Source: Prinsepia uniflora (lineage: Eukaryota; Streptophyta; Magnoliopsida; Rosales; Rosaceae). Taken from it: a DNA stretch of 64,000 bases. This document shows positions 1-13,050 of the stretch, in pieces; the first letter of the stretch is position 1, and each line of letters begins with the position of its first letter. The translations under genes were made by a program, and so were the position numbers. The DNA lies in assembly GCA_032719365.1 (NCBI GenBank), contig CM064867.1:41131651-41195650 (forward strand), given 5' to 3'. Below the pieces are notes generated by a model. The model saw only the letters and a list, made by a program, of their open reading frames with translations, made no database searches and had not been told where the DNA came from.

Positions 1-774
1 AAGGGAACCGGGCATGAATGTTTATGTTATGTATATATATGTATTCATATACCTTCCTTTACTTCTATTATCTCCTCCGGGGAGGGTCGTTGGCCTGGGT
101 GGACCCCGGAATAGTCACGGAGCACCGACTGAGTGGAGTCACCCCCCAGTTGGGTTCCTTCCTCTCAAGAAGGCTATGATTACTATTACCTCGGGTAGGG
201 TCAGTGGTCTGCGGACATTGATCTTGACTTTGAGAAGACTCGGATTGAGACTTGGGTAGCACGCGCGTAGCTTTGGAAACCGTGACAGGATTGGTTGTGT
301 GAATTATATGTATATATGATGTATGTTATATGAGATATATGATATGATGTATGATGTGCGTTTACACAGGTTTTGGGCAGTGGCCCGTATGGTTAGTTTC
401 TTATGATTTGGGCTGAGTCCCTTATGGATTTGGGCAGTGGCCCGTGTACTTGATTTCATTATGGTTTTTCTGGATAAATGGTTTTACTATGCATGCATGC
501 CTTTAAGTGAAGGGTATAAAGGTCTTTGATGAAATGTTTTTATAAACTCTTGTTTTGTCCACTCACAACTTTTAATGTTTTGACTGCCTTTCAGGTTGAC
601 ATCGGATGTGGACTGTAGCAGAGACCGAGATACCACATACCTCTTTCGGATCCTGGCGTACTCTGATAGCCCGGGAGGGCAAAGGTCGAAAATATCCCTT
701 GTCTGACAATTCGTGTCAGACGGGAGCAGGGTCATCCCGCACTAATCCCGGGGGGATTGGGATGGGTCCTGTCA
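1..774 (+). repeat. Family-A LTR, 3' part (cut by window edge)
   Basis: Matches, in the opposite orientation, the start of the complete solo LTR at 3851-6897 and ends with the family's terminal GGTCCTGTCA at 774. It holds the candidate second-intron acceptor (CAG at 592-594), the acceptor-proximal arm GTCCACTCAC at 557-566, and a decayed copy of the terminal GTCTGACA hairpin near 706. The next base is not flanking DNA but an internal LTR segment, so this end is a rearrangement junction. Confidence 0.85.
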
Positions 775-1958
775 GGTGATGAGTGCACCATGATCTTGTG
801 GTGGTCGCGTCGGTTGATTCGTTCACGGTGACATACCAGGATTGAGAGCGGTCCTGGATGGATGGTTGCACGCATCACTATGATCGGAGTGGTGACTGAC
901 ACTTAGATATCGGGCACGATGCCCAGCTGATGTCATATGTTCGGGCATGAGACCCAGTTGTTTTACACTGATGATTTCGGGTCAGGGACCCTAGATGGAT
1001 TTCCAAGTTCATGACGGTTTATGGGAACCGGCATAAACTCTGGAAAGGTCATTGTGGTTCATGACGGTTTAGGGGAACCGGCATGAACCTTTGTCAGGTC
1101 TTTCTGGTTCACGACGGTTTATGGGAACCGGCATGAACCCTTGTTATGGATGTTATGGATCATGACGGTTCAAGGGATCCGGGCATGAATGTTTATGTTA
1201 TGTATATATATGTATTCATATACCTTCGTTTACTTGTTCTATTATCTCCTCCGGGGAGGGTCGTTGGCCTGGGTGGACCCCGGAGTAGTCACGGAGCACC
1301 GATTGAGTGGAGTCACCCCTCAGTTGGGTTCCTTACTCTCAGGAAGGCTATGATTACTATTACCTCGGGTAGGGTCAGTGGTCTGCGGACATTGATCTTG
1401 ACTTTGAGAAGACTCGGATTGAGACCTCGGTAGCACGCGCGTAGCTTTGGAAACCGTGACAGGATTGGTTGTGTGAATTATATGTATATATGTTGTATGC
1501 TTTATGAGATATATATATATATATATGATATATGGATTGTGATATGTGATATGCACAGGTGTGCACAGGATTTGGGCAGTGGCCTGTATGGTCATTTTCA
1601 TTATGGTCATTTCATTATGGTTTTGGGCTTAGTCCCACTGATGATTTTTTCTAGATAAATGGTTTTCGAATGCATGCATGCTTTTTAGTGAAGGGTACAA
1701 ATGTCTTTTCCTTATGAAATGTTTTATAAATTCTTGTTTTGTCCACTCACAGCTTTTAATGTTTTGACTGCCCTTCAGGTTGACATCGGATGTGGACTGT
1801 AGTAGAGACCGAGATATCACATACCTCATCCGGATCCTGGCGTATTCTGATAGCCCGGGAGGGCAAAGGACGGAAATATCCCTTGTCTGACACTTTGTGT
1901 CAGACGAGAACAGGGTCATCCCGCACTAATCCTGGGGGGATTGGGATAGGTCCTGTCA
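775..1958 (+). repeat. Family-A LTR, second 3' tail in tandem
   Basis: Corresponds to roughly the last 1.15 kb of the LTR, reverse complement of 3851 to about 5002. It starts abruptly at an internal LTR point (GGTGATGAGTGCACC) directly after the terminal TGTCA of the preceding tail and ends with GGTCCTGTCA at 1958. Two 3' tails in the same orientation with no 5' LTR half between them suggest unequal or illegitimate recombination. The right flank begins TTCAC; no matching left target-site copy is visible. Confidence 0.85.
1005..1190 (+). repeat. Array of four GGTTCATG/CATGAACC hairpin units
   Basis: Units start near 1005, 1056, 1106 and 1159, spaced 50-53 bp. Each has outer arms GGTTCATG and CATGAACC and inner arms CGGTT and AACCG around a short TATGG-like loop. 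The same array occurs in other A and B LTRs near 4606-4770, 8577-8663, 14631-14715, 18900-19045, 25615-25760 and 55828-56010. Function unknown. Confidence 0.75.
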
Positions 1959-3850
1959 TTCACTATTTGGCCCAGAAGCTCATGGGGTTGTGGGTATCTG
2001 CTAGACCCGTTGATTAAAAGCCTGTCTCCATCCGTTGTGGGCTATGGCCCAGCCCGGTCCGAAAGTTAGCATGCCGATCTTAGGTTTATTGTATTCAAAC
2101 TCAATAAATCCGAGCCCGGTAAAATTGGCTCGACCTGCCCATATAAATCTAGTTTGTAAGTCTGAGTATATAAATATATTATTAATTAGGAAATTGAGTT
2201 TGACTCGGTATCACTAGAAGAAATTATAGAATGCTAGAAACTCGGGCTATGATGCAGCACTAGAAGAAATTATAAAGGTGAAGTTTGCACATAAGACCAC
2301 GAGATAAATTCATAATAAAGTCGATATTAAAATTATATTGTCCCTCATTTTGAACAATTATCATGAGCAAATTTATTCTTACTTAAGTGTTCATTGAGCT
2401 GCGAAGATAATAATTTATTTGAAGAACAATAGTTCTTGTATTCTAAGCATTTCTCTAATTATTTTAGTGACGAGTCTTGTTATGGGTAGCAATTGGAAAT
2501 GAATTCGTAATTTGGGCTCTCTCAAGTCTAGCCTGCTTCTTTAATTTTTTTTTTCTAACTCCAAAATTTGTTGAATAAGTCACTTCTAAAAGTCCAATTG
2601 AGTTTGGCCCAAGTGGGCTTAGTAGACCTGGCCCATGAAACCCGATAAAAACTCGCCCAAATCCAGCTCGACATAGGGTATGGACTTTCATATTTATGAC
2701 CAAACTCGTCCGGCCCGCCTCGGTATTTTTTAAGTTATGAAATAGGCCCAACCTAGCTCAGTCCAAGCCTCAAATATATGGGCCGAGCTTACCCGATCTA
2801 ACCCAATGATCAAGACTATCCCAGACAATTAACATGGTATGCCCTTGGTTCGTCTTGGGTTCAATTTCTGCCAACAATAAAACTTTTACCTATGACAGGT
2901 CTATTGAAATATATATATGAGTCCTTCGTAGCACATTTGAAGTTCGTACTTTTAAAAAAAAAAATAGACTAACATAATTCATTACTAATTGGTCCTTTCA
3001 GATTGAAATACATGTGGTTTCTTTTATTTATTTGTAGGTGTGAAATGAAGCATGTGTTTTTTAAAAAGAATTTAATGTTCCATGTCGTCCTATTTGTATA
3101 GTCGGTGGTAATTAAAATGCACATATGCCTTTTTGTGTTGCACCGAATGAATGAAGATGAAAATCCGTACAGGACTACACGGCTACACCCAAACAAATCA
3201 TAAAAGGGATTAAAGTGAACAGAGACACAATCACACAATCGCCATCCTCTCTTTTTCTCTTCAATTTTTTCAGAAGGCCGTAGTTCACACAAACACGTGT
3301 GGAGGGCAGTACTACGCACGTGTGGAGGGCAGTACTACGCACGTGTGGACGAGGAGAAACATGGTGACACAATCTCCGTGTAAGCCCGACTCACTTTGCA
3401 TTCCTCTAACTATGGTGTTTCCAGCTTTTCTTGGTAAAACAATTACTCACTTCGGGGTTGAGCATTATAATTTATATTTCAGTAAGTTGATAGGAAATGT
3501 TTTTTTTTTTCTTAGTAAAAACTTGACAGGAATTCTTAACGTTACTCTTTTAAATGAACAAATTTTAATACAATTTTTTTTTTTTTGAAGATAAGATAAT
3601 TTCATTGAACAACAAGTACAATATAATAGAAGGTATATATGCGTAGTGCATATAAGTGGCCTTTGCCATTCAAGATGCACTAATGAAAAAGAGAGTACCA
3701 TGCACCCCAATAAACAAATAATCGAAATCACAATCTTTAAATTACAAAAAAAAAAAAAAAAATTGAAGATTTTTCAAACCGTATGCTCTAATTAACTCAT
3801 CCAATAAGAAGTATACATCAACACATTCTTTAACCCTCTGATACCCACAA
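1959..3850. other. Unique AT-rich region, no gene seen
   Basis: Low-complexity, AT-rich DNA with several GGCCCAGCCCGG-like patches (about 2040-2065 and 2590-2790) that resemble decayed transposon sequence but that I cannot assign. A poly-T run at about 3574-3588 followed by a TTCATTGAA-type segment could be the 3' end of a decayed LINE or SINE on the minus strand; this is weak. No frame has recognisable protein content. Confidence 0.5.
3295..3349. repeat. 23-bp tandem duplication
   Basis: Two perfect 23-bp copies (3295-3317 and 3318-3340) beginning ACGTGTGGAGGG, plus 9 bp of a third. It looks like a slippage duplication in unique DNA. Confidence 0.9.
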
Positions 3851-6800
3851 TGACAGGACCCATCCCAATCCCCCCGAGATTAACGCGGGATGACCCTGCT
3901 CCCGTCTGACACGAAGTGTCAGACAAGGGATATTTCCGACTTTTGCCCTCCCGGGCTATCAGAGTACGCTAGGATCCGGAGGAGGTATGTGATATCTTGG
4001 TCTCTGCTACAGTCCACATTCGCTGTCAACCTGAAGGGCAGTCAAAACATTAAAAGCTGTGAGTGGACAAAACAAGAGTTTATAAAAACATTTCATAAGA
4101 AAGACATTTGTACCCTTCACTAAAAAGTCTGCATGCATTCGAAAACTATTTAACCAAATGGAAACTATATGTGGGAACTAAGCTCAAAACCATAATCAAA
4201 TCAAGTATACGGGCCACTGCCCAAATCATAAGAAACCAACCATACGGGCCACTGCCCAAAACCTGTGTAAACACACATCACATCACATCTCATATAATCA
4301 TATATCATATATACATATAATTCACACAACCAATCCTGTCACGGTTTCCAAAGCTACGCGCGTGCTACCCGGGGTCTCAACCCAAGTCTCTCAGAGTCCA
4401 AGGTCAATGTTCGTAGACCAATGACCTGTCCTGAGGTTACGATCCAAGCCTCCCTGAGAGTAAGGAACCTAACTGGGGCGACTCCCACTCAGTCAGAGCT
4501 CCGTGACTACTCCGGGGTCAACCCAGGCCAACGATCCTCCCCGGAGGAGATAATAGATGTAAAGGAAGGTATATGAATACATATATATACATAACATAAA
4601 TATTCATGCTCGGTCCCCCTGAACCGTCATGATCTATAGGATCCATGCTATTCATATATATATATATATATATATATAGAGAAAACATTCTCCATGCCCG
4701 GTTCCCATAAACCGTCATGTACCACAACCTTTCCAGGGTTCATGCCCGGTTCCTATAAACCGTCATGAACTTGGAAATCCATCTAGGGTCCCTGACTCGA
4801 AATCATAACTGTAAAGTAACTGGGTCTCGTGCCCGAACATATGACATCAGCTGAGCACCGTGCCCGATATCTAAGGGTCAGTCACGACTCCGATCGTAGT
4901 GATGTGTGCAACCATCCATCCAAGACCGCCCTCAATCCTGGTATGTCGCCGTGAACGAATCAACCGACGCGACCACCACAAGATCATGGTGCACTCATCA
5001 CCGATCGCTATCCTGAACCATCAGTACTCCGAAGTCGAGCTTCCATCGGCCACTCGACCACAGATCGTGCATCGTGACCTCTCCGGAAGGAACACATCCC
5101 AATTCGGAGGCGAGCGTCACGTCGTCCATCGCCGTGCACCAAGCACCCGCTACGACCACGACTCAGACCCGTAGGTCATCAATAGGGTCATATGCCCGAG
5201 ACAAAACCAAATGGGTCTCATACCCGAGTTTATCCTTTTGGAAATCCAAAACCTTTTCATTTAAACCATTAAAGAAATACCGATCCTTATAAGCACCGTA
5301 TAAGGCCGAAACCTCGAAATACGTGCTTATACGTAACCACAACCAAATGCACTCATGTTATCACCAAACATGTATTAAAACATATAATAAACATTTATGC
5401 ATGCACCAATTTAGAAAACCAAGGTCCACTCTGCCGCCTCGATATGCATGCCATACGGCTCTCCCGAGCCAATCACTGTCACCGGGACTCCCAAACCTGT
5501 CCAAATCATAATAGAAGGTTACTAACTACTTAATTAACCTCCCACTAAAGCCCCAGAATTTTCCAGAACTTTTAACTATTTTTAAACTCAATCGGAAACC
5601 TTCCGATGCCCCGAACATTATTGAAACGGTGTCCGATCGATACGAAACTAGTCCCAAAATATTCGTTACATCGAATAGAAGATTTCACGTGTTGAACACT
5701 TTCCCAAACAGTGGGACACGCGCCCCCACGCGCCCAATGAAAGTGCATGTGCTTGAGATCACGCGCCGCACTGTAGCAGCATCTTCCCCACGCGTGAACC
5801 AGTTTTCCTGCAACCTGAATCGGTCTGGACCGGCTTGACTGGTTCGGTGGTTTTCCCCCTTTGTTTTGGTCCGATTCAACTCCTAATCAATCCTATAATT
5901 TTTCTTACATCCCTATGAATCTAATCATGTGAAGAAAACTAAGTTAAAGCCCCTAAATCGATCCATTCAAACACCCTTCACGGTCCCCATTTTTCCGATT
6001 AGCCCCCACGGCGTCTCAGCCCGTCACCGCCGTCCAAGGCTCCTCTGCACACTCCTATGGACCTAACAATCACCATCCAATCCCCAGATACCATCCCTAA
6101 TGCCTAAAACCCGAAATGAAATTTTGAATGGAAGACTTACCCGCTCGAGTTTGTCTCCTCCACGCCACCGTCCACGGCGGTTCTGGCCGTCTAGCAACCT
6201 CCACCAGTCCTTAGTCATCTCACTGTCTCATCCTCAAGTTGGCTAAGTTAAGGGAATGGGTTGGGTTGCACAGAGGAGAGGAAATGGTGAGATCGGGTAT
6301 TGGGTTTGAAATGAAGAAGAATGATCGATGCATGAAGATATAAGGATGGCCTGTGGATGGGTGACAAGTGTCACTCATCCATTGGCCTCCATAAAATATC
6401 TGGGCCCCACTAAATTCCAAAACGCAACCGTTTCGTAATTCGCACAATAGTACCTCGAAACTTCCTTGAACCGTAACTACGCCGTCGAACGTCCGAATTC
6501 GACGTGTCGCCTGCCTACGGATTCGTATCGTCCCGATCTACGTAACGGTCCTTGGCCCTTGGCCATCAGACATCTCAGTCCAAAAATCAACTATTTGCCC
6601 CTTTTAACCAAAATTACTAAAATGCCCCTAATCTTCCGAACGTCATAACTTCTTCCTCGAATGTCGAAATTGAACGTGCCCACCTGACTATGAACTCGTG
6701 AAGTCACAAACTACGTCACGGTCATCGGTCAAAGTCCATTTGACCTCCCGAATGAAAAGTCAACGTTTTACCCACGACTAGGGGCAAAACGGTCATTTTG

Positions 6801-6897
6801 CATCGTTCATCCGATTTCGCCCTACTAATCACCTATTAACCTCACTAATCGTGATTAGTCACTAATCTAATCCCGGAATTCGGGACGGGTCGTTACA
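3851..6897 (-). mobile_element. Family-A solo LTR (3,047 bp), TSD CACAA
   Basis: On the plus strand it opens TGACAGGACCCATCCC and closes GGGACGGGTCGTTACA, so the element-sense LTR runs TGTAACGACCC to GGTCCTGTCA. A perfect 5-bp duplication CACAA flanks it (3846-3850 and 6898-6902), and there is no internal region or second LTR. That is the signature of LTR-LTR recombination after insertion. It carries the candidate first-intron donor GTAAGT (reverse complement of 6135-6140) and the acceptor near 5497. The second donor is decayed in this copy (about 5420-5432). Confidence 0.93.
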
Positions 6898-7094
6898 CAC
6901 AAACACTAATCCAATCAGAGGATTAAGAGCGAAAAATGGATAGTAGAACCTCACACACCAATCTCCAAAAATGAACTAACATGTATAAAGCAATCAAAGC
7001 ACATGCATGGATGGCCAGTATCGACACTTAAAAACTAAAAAAATTGAACTTTTCTAGCTTTTTAGCAAAAAAACTCATCTAGCATGAGACTTGA

Positions 7095-8223
7095 TGTGAC
7101 GACCTGTCCCGAATTAGCGGGATTATTTAAGATTTAATGACAGATTAGCGAGACTAATCGCGAATTAGACGAGGATTAGCGAACGTTCGGGCGAAATGAT
7201 GATTTTGCCCCTAGTTTGGGCAAATCGTTGACTTTTCATTTCGGTGGTCAAATGGACTTTGGCCGATGACTGTGATGTAGTTCGTGATGTCACGAGTTCA
7301 TAGACAAGTGGCACGCTAGATTCCGACGTTCGAGGAGGAAGTTATGGCGTTCGGAAGTTCGAGGGTAATTTGGTAATTTGGGCCAAAAGTTGACTTTTGA
7401 CCTGGGATATCCGATGGCCTAGGGCCAAGGACCGTTACGTAGATCGGGACGATACGAATCCGTAGACAGACGGCATGTCGAATTTGGACGTTCCACGGAG
7501 AAGTTACGGTTCACGGAAGTTCTGTGGTACTATTGCACGATTTACGAGACAGACTACTTTTGAACTTATGTGGGCCCAGATCTTTTTGAATTGGCCAATG
7601 GATGAGTGACATTTGTCACTCATCCATTGCCCATTCCCTTACATTCATGCACCCTTTCCCTTATCTGTTTCATTCATCCAAACCAACCCCAAAACACTTA
7701 ACCCGTGCAACCCACCCCTCACAACACCCATCAACCTTCTCTGATGATCATGAACCATGAAGGAAGCAGGGAGAGGAGATTGGAATGTTGATGGTGGTGG
7801 AAGGATCGCAGGCCGCCGTGTACGGCGGCCATGGAATCGTGAAGGTATCAGTTTTGGCCCAAACTTTCCTATTTTCAATTTCTTGCATTATCGGCTGTTT
7901 TGGGTGATTAGGAAAGGGTTTTTAGGTTGTTAGGAAGGTATTAAAGAGGTTTTGGGTGGTGGTTTGGGCTGAGTAGCCGTGAGGGTGGCTGGGAAAAACT
8001 TGAACCGTGAGGATCAAAATCAAACCATGGGTTTTAGGTGGTTTTAGATGCATTTAAGGATTGGAATGGATAGAAAACTTGAAAATAAGAAGAAAAGAAT
8101 AAAAAAGGAAGAGGTAGGATGAAAAATGGGAGGTCTAGGGCCGTGAACCGGTCATGCCGGTTCAACTGGACAGGCCGGCGGGAGCTTGATGGAGTAGGAA
8201 TAGTGTCGGCGCGTGGGCTCACC
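7095..8223 (+). repeat. Outer B LTR, piece 1 (5' end, dimer module, exon-1-like region)
   Basis: Contains two tandem copies of the conserved module with TAGACARRYGGCAYG (around 7300 and 7465), a TGGGCCCAGAT motif at about 7570, the GGATGAGTGACA palindrome (about 7600-7627), and a GCCGT...ACGGC hairpin (about 7814-7829). A candidate splice donor GAAG|GTATCA follows near 7841. The piece stops where the next element begins; the TCACC flank at 8219-8223 is nearly repeated as TCACG at 17354-17358. Confidence 0.85.
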
Positions 8224-11200
8224 TGTTAGAACCGGTCCCAAATCCCCCGGGATTAACGTGGGACCCGCCTGATCCCGTCTGACACCACGTGTCAGACCAG
8301 GGAAATTTCCATCTCTGCCCTCGCTGGGGCTATCAGAGTGCATCAGGATCGTAGGAGGAGGGGAGTGATGTTTCGTCTCTACTACAGCCCGCATCCGCGA
8401 TCAACCTGAAGGGCATTAAAACATTAAAAGTCGTGAGTGGACAAAATAATAATTTATTAAAAATATTTTCTCATAAGAAGATATTTTATGCCCTTCGTAA
8501 AAGCATATGCATGCATTCTAAAAACCATTTAGCAAAACATTTATAAAACTATTTGTCAAACATCTCAAAATCGTTCAAGGGTTCATGTCCGGCCACACAA
8601 ACCGTCATGACCCATAAAAACCATTTCTAGGGTTCATGCCGGTTCCCATAAACCGTCATGAACCGTAAATCCATTTGGTTCCCCGACCCGAAATTACAAA
8701 CAACCGTAAAGTCATATACGTGGGGACTCGGCACAAATCATTCACAGTGAAATACCAAACGTACAATACGGGGTCTCCGCCCCCAGAACATTTCTAAAAC
8801 ATCGAATACGGGGTCTCGCCCCAAAACACTGTCCAAATCACATACGTACTCGTACGTATAACCCATCCTAGGCACTTCCGAGAAGATCCCAACTCGGGGC
8901 ACACAACCCCTAGGGAACACATCCCCGATATAGTCACGATGTCAATCTCTACCTAGTGTGCACACTACTCGGGGTATACCTCCGAGTCTTCTTCCAGGAA
9001 TCTCCATCTGGGAGGCTCAATCACTGGATCTAGTCCGAGCTCTATCTCTGGATCTAGTCCACACATCTCTCCGGAATCTGGTCCGGGACCACATCATAAA
9101 TCATAACTTTCACTCCTGGAACGAGATCCCTATGGGGATACCCATTCTGGTCTGTGGATCTTGACTCTCCAGGTCGACGCTGGAAAAGACCATATAAACA
9201 TATGGAGGGTTTCATATACATTTTCAATTACTCTGTTCTTTCTTTCTCAAATCACTTTCAATTGGGTCTCATACCCAAATCATCTCAATAGGATTCCGCG
9301 AATCCGATTCAAATCCATTTCATAGGCCTCGGCCTAAATCCACAGTTAACTAGGGTCTCATGCCCGAATTCTCATTTCACAAACTGAACTGGGACTCAAG
9401 CCCGATAACACGAATAACTATACCCTAAGCCCGAACCACAACTCAACAGGACCTCCAGTCCGATTTTACGATCAATAGGGCCCTAAGCCAGTTATCTCAA
9501 CTAAATGGGTCTCAGGCCCGATATCATAAATCAACGGGGCATCAAGCCCAATAGTACCACTAACTGGGCCTCAAACCCGAATCGTAAACCAACTCGGCCC
9601 TCAGCCCGATCGTATAACAAAAATGGACCCTAGGTCCGATTCCTCATCAAATCAAATGGACTCCAAGTCTGAGAGTTATAAATCAAATGGGTCTCATGCC
9701 CGATTTCATATTTTCCAATCCAAAATCCATTTATTAAACACTCGTTGAAAACATGGTACGCAAAGGTACGACACAAAGCCGAAAACCTCGAAAAACGTAC
9801 AAATATGTCGACCCTAAGCTACCACAAACAAATTGCACTCATGGCAACATAAAATACATATTAAAAGCATTTATAAACATTTATGCATGCATCAATTTTG
9901 AAAGAAAGGTCCACTCAGAAACCGTCCGAAGCCGCGTCTCGATACGAGTGCCATAATCGTCTCCCGGGTCAATTGTCGCCTCCGGGGTTCCCGAACCTAT
10001 CCAAATTAATTTAAAGGGTTACTAACTACTTAAATAATCCCTCACTAAAACCCCGTAATATTCCAGAATTTCTAACTATTTTTAAACTTGATCCTAAACC
10101 TTCGGACAACTCGAACTATATCGAGACGATGTCCGATTGACACGAAACCAGTCCCAAAATGTTCGTTACATCGAATAGATGATTTCGTATGTTGGAACCA
10201 TCCCCAAATTCCTCCCCACGCGCCCGCACGCGCCGTCTGAAGTGGCTGCGCGTGGGCTTCACGCGCCCAGCTACAGTGTCACCCCTTACCTCAGTCAGAC
10301 CGGTCCGACTGGTCTGGTTCGGTTTTTCCTGCAACTTGGACCGGGGTGACCGGTTCAAGCCCATAACCGGTCCAGTTTTCACCCGTTTCACTCCTAATCG
10401 ATCCCAATCTTCATCATTTAATCATAGGATCCTAACCTAATTAATTTGAAGCCCTAAAACCAACGAAACTACCCGGTTCGATTTTTGGTTCCCACGGTTC
10501 AATTTTCAAAATCCATCTCAGGCTTCCCCGACGTCCAACTCTTCACCAAACCGTCCTAAAAACTCCCTAGGAACTTCATTAACTCAAAACCAACACCTAA
10601 AATGGCCCATAACAACCGAAATCGAAAATGGAATTAAAATGGGCAAAACCGATACCTGCACGGGTTTTGGACCTCCGCCGTGCACGGCAGCGCCGTCCTG
10701 GCCGGCCACCATGTCCTCTCCATCCTCTCTTCCTTCTCTGGTCTCTAAGTTATGATCACAGGGTTGGAGGGTTGGATTTGGGGAGAATGGATGGATCGGG
10801 TTGTTTGGGAACAAGGGAAATGAAAATGCACGGGAAGGTTGGATGCATGAATGTGGGATGGTAACCAGTGGATGGGTGACACTTGTCACTCATCCATTGG
10901 TTGCTGAAAAGTAACTGGGCCCACTAAAGACAAATGGCCCTCGTAAAACGTGTAGTCGTGAATAATAATTAGGAACTTCCGTGAACCGTAACTTCGCCGT
11001 CGAACGTCCAAAATCGACATGCCGCATGTCTACAGATTCGTATCGTCATGATCGACGTAACGGTCTTCGGCCCTCGGCCATCAGACCTCCCGGTCAAAAA
11101 GTCAACTTTTGACCCCTTTTTTCTCAAAATTACCAAAATGCCCCTAAACTTCCGAACGTCATAACTTCCTCCTCGGACGTCGGAATCGAGCGTGCCACCT

Positions 11201-11411
11201 GTCTATGAACTCGTGACGTCACGAACTACGTCACGGTCATCGCCCAAATTCCATTTGACCACCTGAACAAAAAGTCAACGATTTGCCCCTTCTAGGGACA
11301 AAATCGTCATTTCGCCCGAACGTCCGCTAATCCTCTTCTAATCTCTGATTAGCCTCGCTAATCCGTAATTAATCCTTAATTAATCTCGTTAATTTGGGAC
11401 GGGTCGTCACA
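8224..11411 (-). repeat. Family-B LTR (3' LTR of the element)
   Basis: Plus-strand ends are TGTTAGAACCGGTCCC and GACGGGTCGTCACA. It has the full family architecture. In this copy the candidate second splice donor is mutated (plus strand GGTCCACTCAGAAACC near 9911), while the partner LTR retains the GT. It is longer than its partner mainly by an 89-bp segment in the mini-hairpin array. Confidence 0.88.
9258..9705 (-). repeat. Mini-hairpin array, ~30-bp period
   Basis: More than ten consecutive units each hold a short inverted repeat of GGGC...GCCC type separated by about 16-20 nt of variable AT-rich sequence. Arms vary together: GGACC/GGTCC at 9625-9637, GGAC/GTCC at 9449-9461, a GGG/CCC type at 9391-9403. 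Equivalent arrays lie at about 15306-15670 in the partner LTR and at 17907-18106 plus 27950-28160 in the outer LTR. Confidence 0.8.
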
Positions 11412-11426
11412 ATCTTCCCCCCTTAA
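11412..11426 (-). other. Polypurine tract of family-B element
   Basis: On the minus strand TTAAGGGGGGAAGAT directly abuts the 3' LTR start TGTGACGACCC. The upstream GAGGACGAAATTCTTTAA context recurs in families A and C, as expected for a plus-strand priming site. Confidence 0.8.
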
Positions 11427-12964
11427 AGAATTTCGTCCTCGAAATTCAAAGCGACCCGATTCCACAACCAAACTGTGGAATCCATCCATGTTCCTCGAAT
11501 CAGACCGCTGCACCCACACAAGAATACTCGTGTAGCAGTACACGTCCAACACATATACCGTACTCAACGGTATCGTCCTCGGTACGTGCCGGTATCGGAG
11601 CCTCCAAAGCTCCAATTCATTTTCGACAACTTCACGTCTGTTCGCATGTCTCACTCGAGACAACATGTCGACACTCGTCGATCACGCCTGTCACTCACTT
11701 GACAGGTCATCAACCCCATACCAACCTCTAAACGGCTTTTCAGTCTAACATTCTGACAGGATTCCATCTAACAGTCGTTAGGCTGAAAACGCATCCCCAC
11801 TACGGGCTATCACAGCCAAGCTGGCTTCCTACTCAGCATCGGATCAGACAACACCTATAGACCCTGCCATCACAATGGCACGAATCTCATCTCGTAGGTC
11901 ATCCTCAGACCTATGTCCATATCGACCCTCGTTACTCGTACGAATCAACTCTCCCAATTTTCTATACTGAAACTGACTCTCTTTAGAGTCCCATCAACTA
12001 CATCGATCCGAACGTATCGGATATCCCTAAATCTGTGACCATCACAAGTCATAACCATTGTGACCAGCCGGAAACTCCCGGCTCTACTACGCTTCACTGT
12101 TCGACTCTGATCTCGACTCGTTCTCGAGTCCTCTTATCGTATCTCGCATCACTCAGCGATACCACTTGTCATTTCAACTCAGGTGAGTCTCCAAACTATC
12201 ACTATCGGATCAAATCTGATCATCACTCATGTCCAACTAGGACTCCATCCAAACTACAGTGTACTCAACTTCTCGGGTACTCTCAAACCGACATACCGAT
12301 TCATCGTGATCAATCCCATCTTCGAACGTGCCCAACACTCTGATACACCCATACCACAACAACATCGAGTCGTCACCCGACCTACTCAAGGACTGTACTC
12401 TGACAACGTCCAACCCCAAACTATGGTCCGCACCAAGCGAACGTCAATCCATCACCTCGGACACTACCTCGTCACATCCTATGACACTAATATACCATCT
12501 ACTCGTCACGTCAATCAAATTGACCCACAGTCTAAGTGTTCAGTTCTTACACCCTCTTGAACTCCTAGATGTCATACCGTTCCTCGTCGTCCCACCTAGG
12601 GAAAAATCCAAGACGGTGACATCAGGGTTCATCCGATGTCATCCTCCGGCCTCCAGCACCATCTGCTACAACGTCACACTCAGTGACCTCGGACTACTCA
12701 ACATCAGAACATTTCACTTCCTATAGGTAAACAAGTGTCATGTCCTCAGCTCAGGAGGTATGGTCAACCGTAGTCGACCAAAACTAATCCGTAATGGACT
12801 CTCAAGTCCTCAACTCAACCGGACACCATCCACGCGTCCGTAACCTCCAATTCGCCTTTCTGTCATAAGACGTCACTTACGTCATCCACTAGTACCTGGA
12901 TCTCACTTTTCATCTCAAACGTTTCAACTTCTGGGCACACCCTCGCGACTCAATCTCGCAGCAC

Positions 12965-13050
12965 TGGGGGAAATAGTCTCCATTTTTGGGGAAACTGATC
13001 TCCAACACAGGGGAAATTGGTCTCCATCACTGAGGAAACTGGTCTCCATA
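12965..13050. repeat. Imperfect ~23-bp tandem repeat, four copies
   Basis: Four diverged copies of a GGGGAAAYTGRTCTCCAT-type unit lie in a row inside the family-B core. No function apparent. Confidence 0.7.

Noticed and set aside
2030..2800. GGCCCAGCCCGG-rich segment as a terminal-inverted-repeat element
   Set aside because: The reverse complement of the right part did not align to the left part beyond short GC words.
7095..8223. Family-B LTR piece read as a truncated insertion or a separate element
   Set aside because: Its sequence continues collinearly at 17354, 27940 and 31529, and CTTGA flanks both outer ends, so it is one interrupted solo LTR.
9258..9705. Regular short repeats with variable spacers, superficially CRISPR-like
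   Set aside because: Repeats are 12-14 bp imperfect hairpins with compensating changes inside a plant LTR; there are no cas genes and the spacers are AT-rich drift.
12035..12726. Overlapping plus-strand frames of 100-132 codons in the family-B core
   Set aside because: Thr/Ser/His-rich, opposite to the element's sense, with no similarity to gag or pol.
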